NCBI RefSeq assembly: GCF_041360795.1
Contig: NZ_JBFUPW010000003.1
Span: 124,001-188,000 of the forward strand
Direction of reading: 5' to 3'
Source of the DNA: Arthrobacter_E sp041360795
Lineage (GTDB): Bacteria; Actinomycetota; Actinomycetes; Actinomycetales; Micrococcaceae
DNA length: 64,000 nucleotides
Below, one piece after another: positions 11,088-21,125 of this stretch; the first letter of the stretch is position 1, and each line of letters opens with the position of its first letter. The translations under genes were made by a program, and so were the position numbers. The notes under the pieces are model-generated. The model worked only from the letters and a program-made list of their open reading frames with translations, was not told the origin of the DNA and did no database searches.

Positions 11088-12050
11088 CTACAGCACGGCA
11101 TGGGCGGCGATGACCGCCCGGGGGTCCTCACCGGCGGTGGCGTCGGCGAAGGCCTCGACTGCCGCCTTCGCGGCGTCGTTGAGCTTCTGGGGCACGACGA
11201 CGTCGACCGTCACCAGCAGATCGCCGGTGGCCTTCGCCGTCTTCACGCCGCGGCCCTTGACCCGCAGGGTGCGCCCGCTCGGGGTGCCTGCGGCCAGGTG
11301 GACCTTGACCTTCTCGCCCTCCATGGTCGGCACTTCGATGTTCCCACCGAGGGCGGCCTCGTTGAAGCTGACCGGCACGTGGATGCGGATGTTATTCCCG
11401 TCCCGCTTGAAGAAGGGGTGCTCCTTCACGTGGACGGTGATGATCAGGTCTCCGTTGCCGGCGGCCCCGGGGTTGCCCTTGCCCCGCTGGCGGACCTTCT
11501 GGCCGTCCTTGATGCCGGCCGGGATCTTGACGTCGATGACGTTGCCGTCCGGCTCGCGCAGGCTGACCGTGGTGCCCTGGATCGAGCCCTTGAAGGAGAT
11601 CGTGGTGCTCGCCGTGCGGTCCGAGCCCTTGGTGGGCTGCTGCTGGAAGCCGCCGAAGCCGCCACCGCCGAACAGATCAGCGAATTCCGGCGGGATGCCA
11701 CCCGAGGCGCCGCCGCGGGTGCGTCCGCCCTGGTTGAAGATGCCGCCGAAGAGGTCCTCGAAGCCGCCGGGGCCGGCGCCTTGTCCGCCGCTGCCCGGGG
11801 CGAAGCGTGCGCCGCCGCCCATGGCACGGATGGCGTCGTACTGCTGACGGTCCTCCGGGTTGGAGAGCACCGAGTTGGCCTCGGTGATGTCCTTGAACTT
11901 CTTCTCCGCTTCGGCGTCCCCGGCGTTGGTGTCGGGGTGATACTTGCGGGCGAGCTTGCGGTACGCCTTTTTGATGTCGGCGTCGGACGCGTCCTTGGCG
12001 ACACCAAGGATCTTGTAAAAGTCCTTCTCAACCCAGTCCTGGCTTGCCAA
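11088..12050 (-). CDS. dnaJ: DnaJ-type co-chaperone without zinc finger
   Basis: A 320-residue Hsp40 that stimulates the DnaK ATPase. It has the J domain (residues about 9-75, HPD within KYHPDTN), a Gly/Phe-rich linker (GAGPGGFEDLFGG) and a two-lobed C-terminal substrate domain. The CxxCxGxG zinc repeats of classical DnaJ are absent, so it is of the CbpA/type II kind. I chose the TTG at 12050, giving MASQDWVEKDFYKILG, the usual start of actinobacterial homologues, with AAAGGAAA before it. The in-frame ATG at 12080 is next to the G/C tract and has no ribosome site. Operon position: between grpE and hspR. Confidence 0.92.
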   Translation of the reverse strand: MASQDWVEKDFYKILGVAKDASDADIKKAYRKLARKYHPDTNAGDAEAEKKFKDITEANSVLSNPEDRQQYDAIRAMGGGARFAPGSGGQGAGPGGFEDLFGGIFNQGGRTRGGASGGIPPEFADLFGGGGFGGFQQQPTKGSDRTASTTISFKGSIQGTTVSLREPDGNVIDVKIPAGIKDGQKVRQRGKGNPGAAGNGDLIITVHVKEHPFFKRDGNNIRIHVPVSFNEAALGGNIEVPTMEGEKVKVHLAAGTPSGRTLRVKGRGVKTAKATGDLLVTVDVVVPQKLNDAAKAAVEAFADATAGEDPRAVIAAHAVL

Positions 12051-12085
12051 GGGCGTTTCCTTTCCTGTCTGAAAATCCAAAGGGG

Positions 12086-12118
12086 GCGGTGGGGGGGGGG
12101 GGGGGCCCCCCCCACCGC
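12086..12118. repeat. G15-C8 homopolymer palindrome between grpE and dnaJ
   Basis: A run of 15 G (12091-12105) is followed by 8 C (12106-12113) and is flanked by GCGGT and ACCGC. On the minus strand (the transcript) it folds into a 13-bp GC-only hairpin with a C loop. It may attenuate transcription or halt RNA decay between grpE and dnaJ. The tract length is prone to sequencing error. Confidence 0.7.
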
Positions 12119-12131
12119 TGATGGCGCCCGC

Positions 12132-12776
12132 TTACTGCGGGACCGCGACGATGACCTGCGCAGCCCGCAGGACGCGGGAGGAGGTCCGATAGCCGGCCCG
12201 GAGGACCTGGCTGACCGTGTCCACCTCGACCTCGCCGGGCTGCTGGATGAGTGCCTCGTGGATGGTGGGGTCGAACTCGACACCCGTCTCCTCGATGCGC
12301 TCCAGTCCGTAGGTCTTGAGCGTGTTCTCCAGCTTGCCGGCGATCGAGGCGAACGGGCCGTCGGAGAGGTCTCCGTGGGCACGTGCCGCGTCGATGTCGT
12401 CCATGACCGGCAGGATGGCGTTCAGGACGCCGATGACGGCCATCTCGCCCGCCACCGCCCGGTCACGTTCCACCCGCTTGCGGTAGTTGACGTACTCGGC
12501 CTGGAGGCGCAGCAGATCGTTGCGCAGCTCCTCCGCCTCGGACGACGACGGGGTGTTCCCCGCATCGGCGCCCGCGGCGTTGAGGATCTCCTCGGCCTGG
12601 CTGAGTGCGTCACCGTTCGCGTCGGTGGCGCCGCCACCGGCTGGAGCTTCGGAGCCCTGGGGGGTCCGTGCCTGGCCGGTCTCCGGGTCGACCTTGCGGT
12701 TGTCCCGGATGACCGGCTCCTGGCGCTCGTCCCCGGTCCCGGAGCCGTGTTCTGCTTCGTTACCGTGGTGCGGCAT
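12132..12776 (-). CDS. grpE: GrpE nucleotide exchange factor
   Basis: A 214-residue exchange factor that releases ADP from DnaK. The N-terminal 75 residues are low-complexity and disordered. The long coiled-coil helix follows (AEELRNDLLRLQAEYVNYRK, RVERDR), then the GrpE signature region with VLNAILPVMDDIDAA and the C-terminal beta domain (GVEFDPTIHEALIQQPGEVE). The ATG at 12776 lies 2 bp after the dnaK stop codon, so the two are translationally coupled. Confidence 0.95.
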   Translation of the reverse strand: MPHHGNEAEHGSGTGDERQEPVIRDNRKVDPETGQARTPQGSEAPAGGGATDANGDALSQAEEILNAAGADAGNTPSSSEAEELRNDLLRLQAEYVNYRKRVERDRAVAGEMAVIGVLNAILPVMDDIDAARAHGDLSDGPFASIAGKLENTLKTYGLERIEETGVEFDPTIHEALIQQPGEVEVDTVSQVLRAGYRTSSRVLRAAQVIVAVPQ

Positions 12777-12778
12777 GG

Positions 12779-14629
<1,851 letters not shown>

Positions 14630-14682
14630 GTGTTGCTTCCTTCCTTGGAAAAAGTAGGTGTTCGCTGCGCTCGAGGCTGATC

Positions 14683-14755
14683 CTTGAGCGCTCTGCACTC
14701 AACTCTACTCTTAAGCATTCAGGTGTCAAGCAAAGTTGAGTCTGCATCACTCAAG
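14683..14755 (-). promoter_or_regulatory. dnaK promoter with two HAIR operators
   Basis: HAIR site 1 at 14683-14703 reads CTTGAGC-N7-ACTCAAC and site 2 at 14735-14755 reads GTTGAGT-N7-ACTCAAG. The consensus is CTTGAGT-N7-ACTCAAG. Between them on the minus strand lie TTGACA (14724-14729) and TAGAGT (14702-14707) with a 16-nt spacer. HspR bound at both sites would cover the -10 box and the region upstream of -35. Confidence 0.85.
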
Positions 14756-14829
14756 TTCGCTGTGAGCGAACAGAATTCGGGTTGACAGTGAGGGCTCAGG
14801 CGAGGCCGACGCTCTCTTCGGTCCTTCGG

Positions 14830-15396
14830 TCAGAGGAGCCCCACGCTCGACTCGCTCACGTCATTGGAACGGTCCGCGTCGCCGGGCACGTTGGCGATCT
14901 GGGCCGAGATGTGAGCCGCGTTGATGGCGCTGGATGGCCCGACCGTGAGGGACACCGTGGCGGCGGGGGCGCCGACCGCGAGGGGCGCACGCGTCGTCGC
15001 GGTCAGGACGATCGGCTCGGAACCGGTCATCGTCTGCGGAACCGGGGAGCTGAGCGTCAGGCGCGGGTCGACGACGACCGCGGACACCGCGATGGTCGCC
15101 TCTCGCACGAGGGTGACGTCCACGGACAGGGAGAGGAGGACGCCTGCCGGTATCTCGCCACTGGAAGCCGGGCCCGCGACGACGCCGCCGACGAGCCGGG
15201 CCAGCGGACCGCCGTCGAGGAATTCCGCGTCGGTCCACGCCGCAGCATCGATCCCCGCTCCGCTCGCCGCCGCATACGGCGCCGCCACGGCGGCGGCGAT
15301 CACGGGAATGCTCCAGGCCGCTCCCCGCACGACGGCGCGGCGCGGCGTGCTGCCGGCGGTATGGTTTTCGGGCGAACGCCCCTGCTGGTCCATCAT
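14830..15396 (-). CDS. exported protein with Tat-like signal
   Basis: A 188-residue protein. The N-terminus has TPRRAVVRGAAWSIPVIAAA, a twin-arginine-like signal followed by a hydrophobic stretch and Ala-rich cleavage region (YAAASG). The mature part is rich in Ala, Val, Ser and Thr, with beta-strand periodicity. I do not recognise a domain. Similar Arthrobacter proteins with RRxVxxGAAWxxPVI signals are cell-surface proteins. I chose the ATG at 15396 (a second ATG is adjacent), with GGAAGGG about 9 nt upstream. The open frame extends to 15522, but that part is Arg/Pro-rich and unlike a signal peptide. It stands alone. Confidence 0.6.
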   Translation of the reverse strand: MMDQQGRSPENHTAGSTPRRAVVRGAAWSIPVIAAAVAAPYAAASGAGIDAAAWTDAEFLDGGPLARLVGGVVAGPASSGEIPAGVLLSLSVDVTLVREATIAVSAVVVDPRLTLSSPVPQTMTGSEPIVLTATTRAPLAVGAPAATVSLTVGPSSAINAAHISAQIANVPGDADRSNDVSESSVGLL

Positions 15397-15574
15397 CTGC
15401 TCTTGCCCTTCCGAGGGGCCGGGCCGGAGACCCGCCAGGACCCGCCGGCACAGGGCCCCGCGCTGAAATTCAGGAGGCCGCCGGCGCGGCGGCCAAAAGA
15501 TCCAAGCTAGCACGGTGAGCATGACGACCGTTAGGGATGGGGTGGCTCACTCGCCCGGCCCGCGCCCGTCTCAC

Positions 15575-15644
15575 GATTCCGGTGCCCTGATTTCCTTCGG
15601 GTGCGGATATTGCGGCACCCGAAGGAAATCAGCGCACCGGAATC
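15575..15644. repeat. long palindrome, family E, copy 1
   Basis: A 70-bp element with 30-bp arms that match at 29 positions, starting GATTCCGGTG, and a 10-nt loop (GGATATTGCG). Its right end reaches the stop codon of the minus-strand SDR gene at 15643. A second copy at 16979 lies in the same orientation on the other side of the SDR/hydrolase pair. Confidence 0.85.
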
Positions 15645-16326
15645 ACCACGTCAGATCAGGCTCGCCGAGCGAACAGAAACGCGGGCTCCGACGATCATCC
15701 GACTGAACCAGCGTCAGGAGTTCCCGGGCCGCCTGCCCAGGATCCTTATCCGCACCGGCCCGGCCCATCCCCGTCGCCAGCCGGCCGGGATGCACGGCCA
15801 GGACTCTGATCCTGGGCGACAGCTCCTGGGCGAGCGAGACGGTCAGCATGTTCTGTGCGGCCTTCGAGATTCTGTAGGCGTAGCTGGTGCCGAATCCGTC
15901 GAATTCGCCTCTGGCCTGGGCTGTCACCGACCCCAGCCGCGAACTGACGTTGACGATCACGGGCGAGGGAGCCCTGTGCAGCGACGGTAAAAGGGCTGCG
16001 ACAAGACGCATCGGACCGGCGACGGCGACATCGACACTCGCGAGAACACCTGCCGGATCGGACTGCTGGACACCACCGCCGGGCGCGCCCTGCGCTGCGT
16101 TGTTGACGAGCAGATCGACCGGGCGATCTCCGACCGCCGTCATCAGATCATCGGGCACGTCGGCCCGCACGTCGTGCCGTAGTACCGTCAGGCAGGCCCG
16201 GGGTTCGCGTGGCGCTCCCGGCTGACGCTCAAGACCGATCACCGACCAGCCGGCGTCGAGCAGTTCCTCCGCGATCGCCCGCCCGAGGCCCCGGCCCGTC
16301 CCGGACACCACGGCGAGCCGGGTCAT
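15643..16326 (-). CDS. short-chain dehydrogenase/reductase
   Basis: A 227-residue classical SDR. The motifs are in order: cofactor SGTGRGLGRA (residues 9-18), NNAA, catalytic Ser in VIVNVSSRLGS, and YRISK as the Y-x-x-x-K pair. The start at 16326 overlaps the stop codon of the hydrolase gene by four bases (ATGA), so the two are coupled. The substrate is unknown. The end of the gene touches palindrome E1. The pair is bracketed by palindromes E1 and E2. Confidence 0.85.
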   Translation of the reverse strand: MTRLAVVSGTGRGLGRAIAEELLDAGWSVIGLERQPGAPREPRACLTVLRHDVRADVPDDLMTAVGDRPVDLLVNNAAQGAPGGGVQQSDPAGVLASVDVAVAGPMRLVAALLPSLHRAPSPVIVNVSSRLGSVTAQARGEFDGFGTSYAYRISKAAQNMLTVSLAQELSPRIRVLAVHPGRLATGMGRAGADKDPGQAARELLTLVQSDDRRSPRFCSLGEPDLTW

Positions 16327-16910
16327 CCGGCCCCGCCGTTGAGAGCAAGGGCACGGACATGCGCGATGACGGCCTCCACGAGCCTGCCCTGTTCGTCCAC
16401 TGAGGCGCGCCAGCCCCGGGAGGGGAATTCCATGCTGTGAGTGCCGCCTTCGGCCGAGATGACCTTCGCCGCCGACCCAGCGAGCTCCTCGGGCCGCCAG
16501 CTCTCGTCGGCGGTTCCGCCGAGCACCAAGTGGTCCGAAGTGGCAGCGCGCAACGCCTCCCCGACAGCCGGAACCGCGAGCAGTGGAGTCCACCAGATGC
16601 CCGGAATCCCGTGAGCGACGAAACGCTGCGCCGCGTGGGAACTGATCGATTTGGCGACGACGAGATCCGGCCATTCCCCCATCTCCCCGAGAGCCTGCTC
16701 CACGGCGCTCTCCACGAAACTCCGAGGGTCGCGGCGCGCCTCCTCGTCGAACTCCCAGGAGACGACGGAGACTCTGATTCCGTCCTCCAGCAAGGCCTCG
16801 ACAGTCCAATAGAGCAGCGGGGCTTGAGCGGAGTAGCCAGCGCCCGGAAGGACAAGGGCACGGGGTCCTCCCTCGTGGAGCCCTGGAGTGACGTCCTGCA
16901 CCGTGATCAT
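16323..16910 (-). CDS. alpha/beta-hydrolase-like protein
   Basis: A 195-residue protein. RALVLPGAGYSAQAPLLYW looks like the first strand and oxyanion loop of a small alpha/beta hydrolase of the Tex30/KANL3-like kind. VVAKSISSHAA sits where the nucleophile elbow is expected, but it has K-S-I-S-S rather than G-x-S-x-G. GGTHSMEF carries a candidate catalytic His. Activity is uncertain. The start is the ATG at 16910, with a weak ribosome site (GGCGGA). It is the first gene of the pair with the SDR. Confidence 0.6.
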   Translation of the reverse strand: MITVQDVTPGLHEGGPRALVLPGAGYSAQAPLLYWTVEALLEDGIRVSVVSWEFDEEARRDPRSFVESAVEQALGEMGEWPDLVVAKSISSHAAQRFVAHGIPGIWWTPLLAVPAVGEALRAATSDHLVLGGTADESWRPEELAGSAAKVISAEGGTHSMEFPSRGWRASVDEQGRLVEAVIAHVRALALNGGAG

Positions 16911-16978
16911 TCCGCCACGGAACCAGCCCGCGCCGAGCGGGTCAAGTCATGCCCACCACGCGCGACCCGCTCCGTCAC

Positions 16979-17047
16979 GATTCCGGTGCGCTAATTTCCT
17001 TCGGGTGCGGATATTGCGGCACCGGAAGCACATCAGCGCACCGGAAT
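16979..17047. repeat. long palindrome, family E, copy 2
   Basis: A near copy of the element at 15575 in the same orientation, with the same loop. The right arm carries several changes (GGAAGCACATCAG in place of GAAGGAAATCAG), so the stem is partly decayed. It lies between the hydrolase start and the TetR stop. Confidence 0.8.
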
Positions 17048-17066
17048 GCAGGATGGCGCGGCCGCG

Positions 17067-17792
17067 CTACAGCCCGACGACGTCGGCCAGCGTCCGCATC
17101 TGATGCACGAAAAGCTCCTCACGGGCGGGGAAGGTGTCCGGCCCGTATTGCCCGAAGACCTCGAAACTCACCGCCCCGAACACTGACGTCCACACCAGGA
17201 CTCCGCGGGCGAGCAACTCGTCCGGCAGTTTCAGCCCGAGTTCGTCGCGCACCGCGGCGAGGTTGGCGGCCAGGGCGTCGGACACGCCCCCGGCCTTCCC
17301 TGCGTCCCGCAACGCACCGGCGCGGTGTGCGGCGTCGAGGATCCCGACGAGCCGGAGCACCACGCGGGTCCCAGGCTCGATGGTCCGTTCCCCCGGTGCC
17401 TGGTACCCCGGCACGGGGCTGCCGAACAGGAGTGCGTAGCAGGCGGGCTCGGCCACGGCCCAGCGGCGGACGGCCTGCGCGAGGGTCAGAAACCGCTCCC
17501 TGAAGTCGTCGTCCGGCACCTGGGACACGGCCGCATCCACAGCGTCGCCCAGTTCGTTGTAGGCGTCGATCAGCAGGAGCGTCAGCAGTTCATCCCGGCT
17601 CTCCACATAGCGGTACACGGCCGAGGAGACGACGCCGAGGTCACGCGCCACGGCTCGCAGGGACAGCGCCGCCGCACCCTGCTCAGCAAGATGCTTCCGC
17701 CCGAGGCTCACGATGTCCGCGATGGTGCGGGCACGGGCGCGCTCACGGGGCCCGGGGGTGCGATCGGCTCGAGGTGCTGAGGTGTCCGGCAT
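17067..17792 (-). CDS. TetR-family regulator
   Basis: A 241-residue repressor. The helix-turn-helix is at residues about 25-70 (LSLRAVARDLGVVSSAVYRY). The C-terminal ligand domain has the features of the WHG group (ERFLTLAQAVRRWAVAEPACYALLFGSPVPGY). It is divergent from the epimerase gene. Two palindromic operators lie in the gap, so it very likely represses the neighbour and itself. Confidence 0.9.
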   Translation of the reverse strand: MPDTSAPRADRTPGPRERARARTIADIVSLGRKHLAEQGAAALSLRAVARDLGVVSSAVYRYVESRDELLTLLLIDAYNELGDAVDAAVSQVPDDDFRERFLTLAQAVRRWAVAEPACYALLFGSPVPGYQAPGERTIEPGTRVVLRLVGILDAAHRAGALRDAGKAGGVSDALAANLAAVRDELGLKLPDELLARGVLVWTSVFGAVSFEVFGQYGPDTFPAREELFVHQMRTLADVVGL

Positions 17793-17832
17793 GGACCCAT
17801 GCTGTCCGATTCAGAGAGCAGCGTCAACTTTT

Positions 17833-17896
17833 GAGAGCAGTGCTCTTGACTTTGATCGAACAGAGCCTCATTCTGGATTCAGAGAGCAGTGCTCTC
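17833..17896. promoter_or_regulatory. two TetR-type operators around the epimerase promoter
   Basis: GAGAGCAGTGCTCTT (17833-17847) and the perfect palindrome GAGAGCAGTGCTCTC (17882-17896) are 49 bp apart. Between them lie TTGACT (17846-17851), a 17-nt spacer and CATTCT (17869-17874) for the plus-strand gene. One operator overlaps -35 and the other covers the start of transcription. A third half-site (GAGAGCAGC) is at about 17815. Confidence 0.8.
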
Positions 17897-17926
17897 GATT
17901 CCACTTCGAACCCAGGAGAACCCCCG

Positions 17927-18871
17927 ATGTCCCAGAACCCCAGCACCTCCCTCGTCATCGGCGCCGGCCCCATCGGCTGGACCGTGGCCTCCCAGCTCGC
18001 CGAGCAGGGCGAGCGAGTCCGCCTGCTCACCCGCTCCGGCTCCGGCCCGGACCACCCGCTCATCGACCGCGTGCGGGGCGACGCCGGGAACCCGGCATCC
18101 CTCGCCCGGGAGCTCGACGGCGTGCGGGCCGTCTTCCACTGCATGCACGGCAGCGCCTATACGGAGCAGGCCTGGCGCGCCGAACTGCCTCAGGCCGAGC
18201 GCACGGTGCTGGATGCCGCTGCGGAGGCGGGGGCCGTCGTCGTGTTCCCCGAAAGCCTGTACTCGTACAGCGAGCCGGACCGCGTCATGCGCGAGGACAG
18301 CCCGCGCCAGGCCCGCGGCGGAAAGCGGGGAGTGCGCACCGAACTTCTCGCGGCCCGGGCGGCTCATCCCGCGCACACCGTAAGCATCGTGGCAAGCGAC
18401 TACTTCGGCCCGCAGGCGCTCAACGCCCATGCCGGCGAGCGCATGGTCCCGCTCGTCCTGGCGGGCAAGACGGTGCGCGTCGTGGGGTCGGCTGATCAGC
18501 CGCACTCCTTCACGTACGTGCCCGATTACGCGGCCGCCATGATCGCCGCAGCCCAAGACGAATCCGTCTGGGATCGCGTGCTGCACGCCCCGACGGGGCC
18601 GGCCCTGACGCAGCGTGCGCTGGCGGAGTCCTTCGCGACGGCGGCCGGCGGCCCGTCCGCCAAGGTCGCCGTGCTGCCCCGCTGGCTCATGAAGGGGCTG
18701 GGCCTGGTGATGCCGTCGATCCGGGAGCTGAATGAGCTGGAGTACCAGTTCACGGCGCCGTTCGTGATGGATTCGGCCGAGAGCGAGGCGCTGCTCGGGT
18801 TCGGGCCGACCCCGCTCGACGAAGCCGCCCGGGCGACCGTCGCCTGGTGGCGGGAGCGCGCGACGGCGTGA
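17927..18871 (+). CDS. NAD-dependent epimerase/dehydratase-like protein
   Basis: A 314-residue extended-SDR-like protein with the dinucleotide motif GAGPIGWTVA near the N-terminus and VFPESLYSYSEPD in the middle. The N-terminal half is Rossmann-like, and the C-terminal part (RALAESFATAAGG) is the usual variable lid. The usual Y-x-x-x-K is not obvious, so the activity is unclear. The start at 17927 has CCCAGGAGAACCCCCG before it. Control by the divergent TetR suggests a role against a small foreign molecule. Confidence 0.8.
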   Translation: MSQNPSTSLVIGAGPIGWTVASQLAEQGERVRLLTRSGSGPDHPLIDRVRGDAGNPASLARELDGVRAVFHCMHGSAYTEQAWRAELPQAERTVLDAAAEAGAVVVFPESLYSYSEPDRVMREDSPRQARGGKRGVRTELLAARAAHPAHTVSIVASDYFGPQALNAHAGERMVPLVLAGKTVRVVGSADQPHSFTYVPDYAAAMIAAAQDESVWDRVLHAPTGPALTQRALAESFATAAGGPSAKVAVLPRWLMKGLGLVMPSIRELNELEYQFTAPFVMDSAESEALLGFGPTPLDEAARATVAWWRERATA

Positions 18872-18900
18872 GGCGGGGGCCGCCGACGATGGCCCCGCCT
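18871..18900 (+). terminator. hairpin after the epimerase gene
   Basis: AGGCGGGG and CCCCGCCT pair across a loop of about 14 nt directly at the stop codon. There is no T tract. Confidence 0.5.
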
Positions 18901-18922
18901 CAGCCCACCTCAGCTCAGCGTG

Positions 18923-18994
18923 TCAGCGCCGTCGGCGCAGCACGAGCACGATGAAGATGGCCGCGGCCACTGCGACAAGAGCGCCAGGATTCAT
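18923..18994 (-). CDS. 23-residue single-span membrane peptide
   Basis: The translation is a Met-Asn-Pro-Gly start, a run of about 15 hydrophobic residues (ALVAVAAAIFIVLVL) and four arginines at the C-terminus. GAAGGG lies 8 nt before the ATG at 18994. This is the layout of a membrane-inserted miniprotein: one transmembrane helix with a positive inside end. It would be missed by usual length cut-offs. No function can be given. It could be chance, but the ribosome site and charge pattern argue for a gene. Confidence 0.45.
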   Translation of the reverse strand: MNPGALVAVAAAIFIVLVLRRRR

Positions 18995-19163
18995 TGCTCA
19001 ACCCTTCAGAACGGAATGGGCGGACAGTCGGGCCGTCCGCTTCCTGCGGCCATTCTCCTCCGTGTTCGCCGCGACCGCACGGCCCCAGCCCATGGCGCCT
19101 GCGTGACCGCACGGATCCGCGCCCTCTTGCCGGTGGGTGCGCCGCCTGCGGTACTTTGTGTCC

Positions 19164-19691
19164 ATGATCGCCGACAGCACCGCACTCGATGTGGGAATCC
19201 TTTTCCTGCGCCTCGTCGTAGGGGTCACGATGGCCGCCCACGGTTTCCAGAAGTTCTTCGGCAAGGGTGGGATCGGGCAGGTCGCCGCCTGGTTCGACAG
19301 CATCGGCATGAAACCGGGCAGGTTCAACGCGATCATGGCGGCTTCGACCGAGACGGCCGCCGGGATCGCGCTCGCCCTCGGGCTCTTCACCCCGCTCGCC
19401 GCGGCCGCGTATGTCGCCCTGATGGCCGTCGCGTTCTGGACGGTCCACCGGCACGGCTTCTTCGCGACCAAAGGCGGATGGGAGTACAACCTGGTCCTCG
19501 GCGCGGCTGCGGTGACCGTGGCGACGCTCGGCGCCGGGAGGCTCAGCGTGGACCATCTGTTCACCGGCACCGGCATCGCAGGCCTCCTCTGCGGTTGGGC
19601 GGGACTGCTCATCGCAGTGTTCCTCGGGGTCGCCGGCGCGGTAGGCCAGCTCGCGCTCTTCTATCGCCCTCCCGCGCCCACGGATCGATGA
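19164..19691 (+). CDS. DoxX-family membrane protein
   Basis: A 175-residue protein with four predicted membrane spans. LFLRLVVGVTMAAHGFQKFF at residues 11-30 is the DoxX signature, with AAGIALALGLFTPLAA in the second span. The family is poorly defined and has been linked to redox and sulfur stress. The ATG at 19164 lies 6 nt after TACTTT and has no Shine-Dalgarno, so the mRNA is probably leaderless. Confidence 0.85.
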   Translation: MIADSTALDVGILFLRLVVGVTMAAHGFQKFFGKGGIGQVAAWFDSIGMKPGRFNAIMAASTETAAGIALALGLFTPLAAAAYVALMAVAFWTVHRHGFFATKGGWEYNLVLGAAAVTVATLGAGRLSVDHLFTGTGIAGLLCGWAGLLIAVFLGVAGAVGQLALFYRPPAPTDR

Positions 19692-19756
19692 TGGGCGATC
19701 GCCGACGTCGAGCCGGCCAAGCTGACGCGGAGAACTGACTCCCGCGTGAAACGAAC

Positions 19757-20884
19757 TCAGTCGAGCGGCTCGCGTTCGGGTCGCCGGCCGTGTGCGTGAG
19801 TGGCCTCCACGAGTGCCGCGACGACGTCGGAGGCGCGCCCGCCGCCGAAGGCTTCCCGCTGCAGCCGCTCACCCGAGCCCCGCTCGAGGATCCGTGCGAT
19901 CCCGGCGCGGACGAGCGGCAGGTCGCCGGCGTCGTCGAGCGCCGCTTCAAGATGATGCGTGAAGTCCTCGACGACGGCGGCCGCGGGGCGGGGAATGCCG
20001 GTGGCCGGGTCGAGCAGGGCGCCCCGGAGTCCGAAACGGCTCGCCTGCCAATCAGCCAGCCGCAGCGTGTCCGTCCGCACGGCCGGCGCGGGAATGCCCG
20101 CCCGCCAGTCCCCGGCCGCGGTCTCGACGAGTGCCCGCACGGCCGCGGCGAGCACCACGGCGTCTTCGGCACGGAGGCAGATGTCGGCGATCCGCACCTC
20201 CACGGTCGGCTGGTGCCGACAGAGCCGCGCGTCGAAGTACACCATGCCTTCGTCCAGCAGCACCCCGGTGCGGATCAGCCGCGCGATGGTCTCGTCATAT
20301 CCGGCCGCGGTGCCGAAGAGCTCCGCCGGGCCGGCCGAGGGCCAGCGGCTCCAGATCTGGGTGCGGTAGCTGGAGAAACCCGTGTCCTCGCCGTTCCACA
20401 AGGGTGAGTTCGCGCTGAGGGCGAGGAGCACCGGGAGCCAGGGTCTGATCCGGTCCAGGACGGCCACGCCCTCGTCCCGCGTCGGAACGGAGACATGCAC
20501 GTGGAAACCGCAGGTGATCTGTTCCCGCGCGACCATGCCGAACCGCCGCGACATGGTGGAATACCGCTGGTCGCCTTCCGTCGGCGTCGTATGCATCAGC
20601 GGAGGGGTGCCCGAGGCGGCGATCCGCGCGCCGACGGTGCGGGCCGCGGCATCCGCCAGAGAACGGCCGACTACGATCTCGGCCCGCAGCTCCTCCGCCG
20701 TCCCACAGGGCCGGGTATTGACCTCGATCTGCTCCTGCTTGAACTCCGTCGTGAAATCGGGTCCGGGTGGGGAATCAGTGCCGGAGCGCGCCACAGCGTC
20801 GAGAACCGCTCCGGCGAGTGGCAGCGGCCACCCGGTGTCCGCCGAGACGATCAGCAGTTCCTCTTCGACTCCGAACGTGCGCAT
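19757..20884 (-). CDS. YbdK-type carboxylate-amine ligase (GCS2 family)
   Basis: A 375-residue ATP-dependent ligase of the glutamate-cysteine ligase 2 fold. It opens with RTFGVEEELLIV and has CGFHVHVSVP, in which His and Glu bind metal and substrate, and NSPLWNGEDTGFSSYR. Family members join glutamate and cysteine weakly, and actinobacteria do not use glutathione, so the product is unknown. GGAGGCGCGG precedes the ATG at 20884. It stands alone. The 240 bp upstream hold nothing else I can see. Confidence 0.88.
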   Translation of the reverse strand: MRTFGVEEELLIVSADTGWPLPLAGAVLDAVARSGTDSPPGPDFTTEFKQEQIEVNTRPCGTAEELRAEIVVGRSLADAAARTVGARIAASGTPPLMHTTPTEGDQRYSTMSRRFGMVAREQITCGFHVHVSVPTRDEGVAVLDRIRPWLPVLLALSANSPLWNGEDTGFSSYRTQIWSRWPSAGPAELFGTAAGYDETIARLIRTGVLLDEGMVYFDARLCRHQPTVEVRIADICLRAEDAVVLAAAVRALVETAAGDWRAGIPAPAVRTDTLRLADWQASRFGLRGALLDPATGIPRPAAAVVEDFTHHLEAALDDAGDLPLVRAGIARILERGSGERLQREAFGGGRASDVVAALVEATHAHGRRPEREPLD

Positions 20885-21125
20885 CCGCGCCTCCGCTCAC
20901 CTGGCCCGAGAGGTCCGATCCGTCCGGGCGCCATGCCGTGTTCCCCTTGAATCATCCCACTGCGACCGGTGCGGAGAGAAGGTGGGTTCGCGGGGCTCGG
21001 CCAGCCCTCTCCGGCCCGTTCACCACCGACACGCAGGTTGAGATGAGGTCGCCACTGATCACGGAGTGGAGCGATTCGCCGGGGTGATGTCGCGTCCGCT
21101 TACGGGCGCGGAACGCCGTGCCGGG

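Noticed and set aside
19757..20884. Glutathione synthesis by the YbdK-type ligase
   Set aside because: Actinobacteria use mycothiol, and no glutathione synthetase is nearby, so only a generic carboxylate-amine ligase call is kept.
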